6,976 nucleotides of DNA from JABDDM01 sp038240295 (GTDB lineage Bacteria; Bacteroidota; Ignavibacteria; Palsa-1295), in contig JBBSDW010000161.1 in the NCBI GenBank assembly GCA_038240295.1, positions 1-6,976 of the forward strand, written 5' to 3'. Positions within the stretch are counted from its first letter, which is position 1. Every line of letters begins with the position of its first letter. The position numbers and the translations under genes were made by a program. The notes beneath the pieces were generated by a model that had not been told where the DNA came from, ran no database searches, and saw nothing but the letters and a program-made list of their open reading frames with translations. Below are positions 6,866 through 6,976 of this stretch, piece by piece.

Positions 6866-6976
6866 TCACCGCAAGGGACGTACACCTTTCCAATTATAAC
6901 GGTTGGTGATACGAACGCTCTGCCACTCTCCCCCCAGATTCCAATATCCCAACCGGCTCCAGGGTGGAACGCTCGG
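6866..6976 (-). CDS. Possible C-terminal fragment of an unidentified protein
   Basis: From the right edge, the minus strand is open for 36 codons to TGA at 6868-6866, 51 bases before the kelch gene's first ATG. The translation is rich in tryptophan, tyrosine and glycine (WSRLGYWNLGGEWQ, then ITNRYNWKG) and reads like real protein. A stop-free run this short occurs often by chance, so coding is uncertain and no family is recognised. If real, it would be the upstream neighbour of the kelch gene on the same strand. Confidence 0.25.
   Translation of the reverse strand, partial: PSVPPWSRLGYWNLGGEWQSVRITNRYNWKGVRPLR

Noticed and set aside
6899..6957. CGGTTGG / CCAACCG inverted pair near the right edge
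   Set aside because: Seven-base arms about 45 bases apart are expected by chance and have no supporting context.

Overview
The window looks like a piece of a Bacteroidota or wider FCB-group chromosome (Chlorobi, Ignavibacteria and Kapabacteria are candidates). Three things point there: two proteins end in a type IX secretion (T9SS) type A sorting domain, one promoter matches the Bacteroidota TTG-N19-TAnnTTTG pattern, and start codons lack clear Shine-Dalgarno sequences. The exact lineage is inference. The one clearly intact core gene is gyrA, on the minus strand in the middle.

Left part (1-1830, plus strand): a short T9SS cargo tail (236-703) sits behind a Bacteroidota-type promoter and appears cut off from its N-terminus. 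It is followed by a decayed exported beta-propeller-like gene (about 708-1777). That reading frame can be rebuilt across two frameshifts and one stop, and its start codon also appears lost.

Middle (1819-4737, minus strand): gyrA is followed after 37 bp by an intact 71-residue antitoxin gene. The antitoxin overlaps the start of a MazF/PemK-type toxin gene that keeps only its first conserved block, so the antitoxin looks orphaned.

Right part: the gap upstream of gyrA (4738-5516) contains a tandem array of about 152-153 bp units, preceded by older, degenerate partial copies. Each full unit carries small inverted repeats. Its open reading frames do not behave like a gene. Beyond it, on the minus strand, is a secreted kelch-repeat protein with a signal peptide and T9SS tail, broken by one frameshift (5517-6814). 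A possible C-terminal piece of another gene reaches the right edge.

Overall, a housekeeping gene is flanked on both sides by decaying accessory genes: three T9SS or exported proteins, a half-lost toxin-antitoxin pair and a repeat array. No phage, insertion sequence, CRISPR array, tRNA or rRNA was recognised. The least explained element is the 152/153 bp repeat array.
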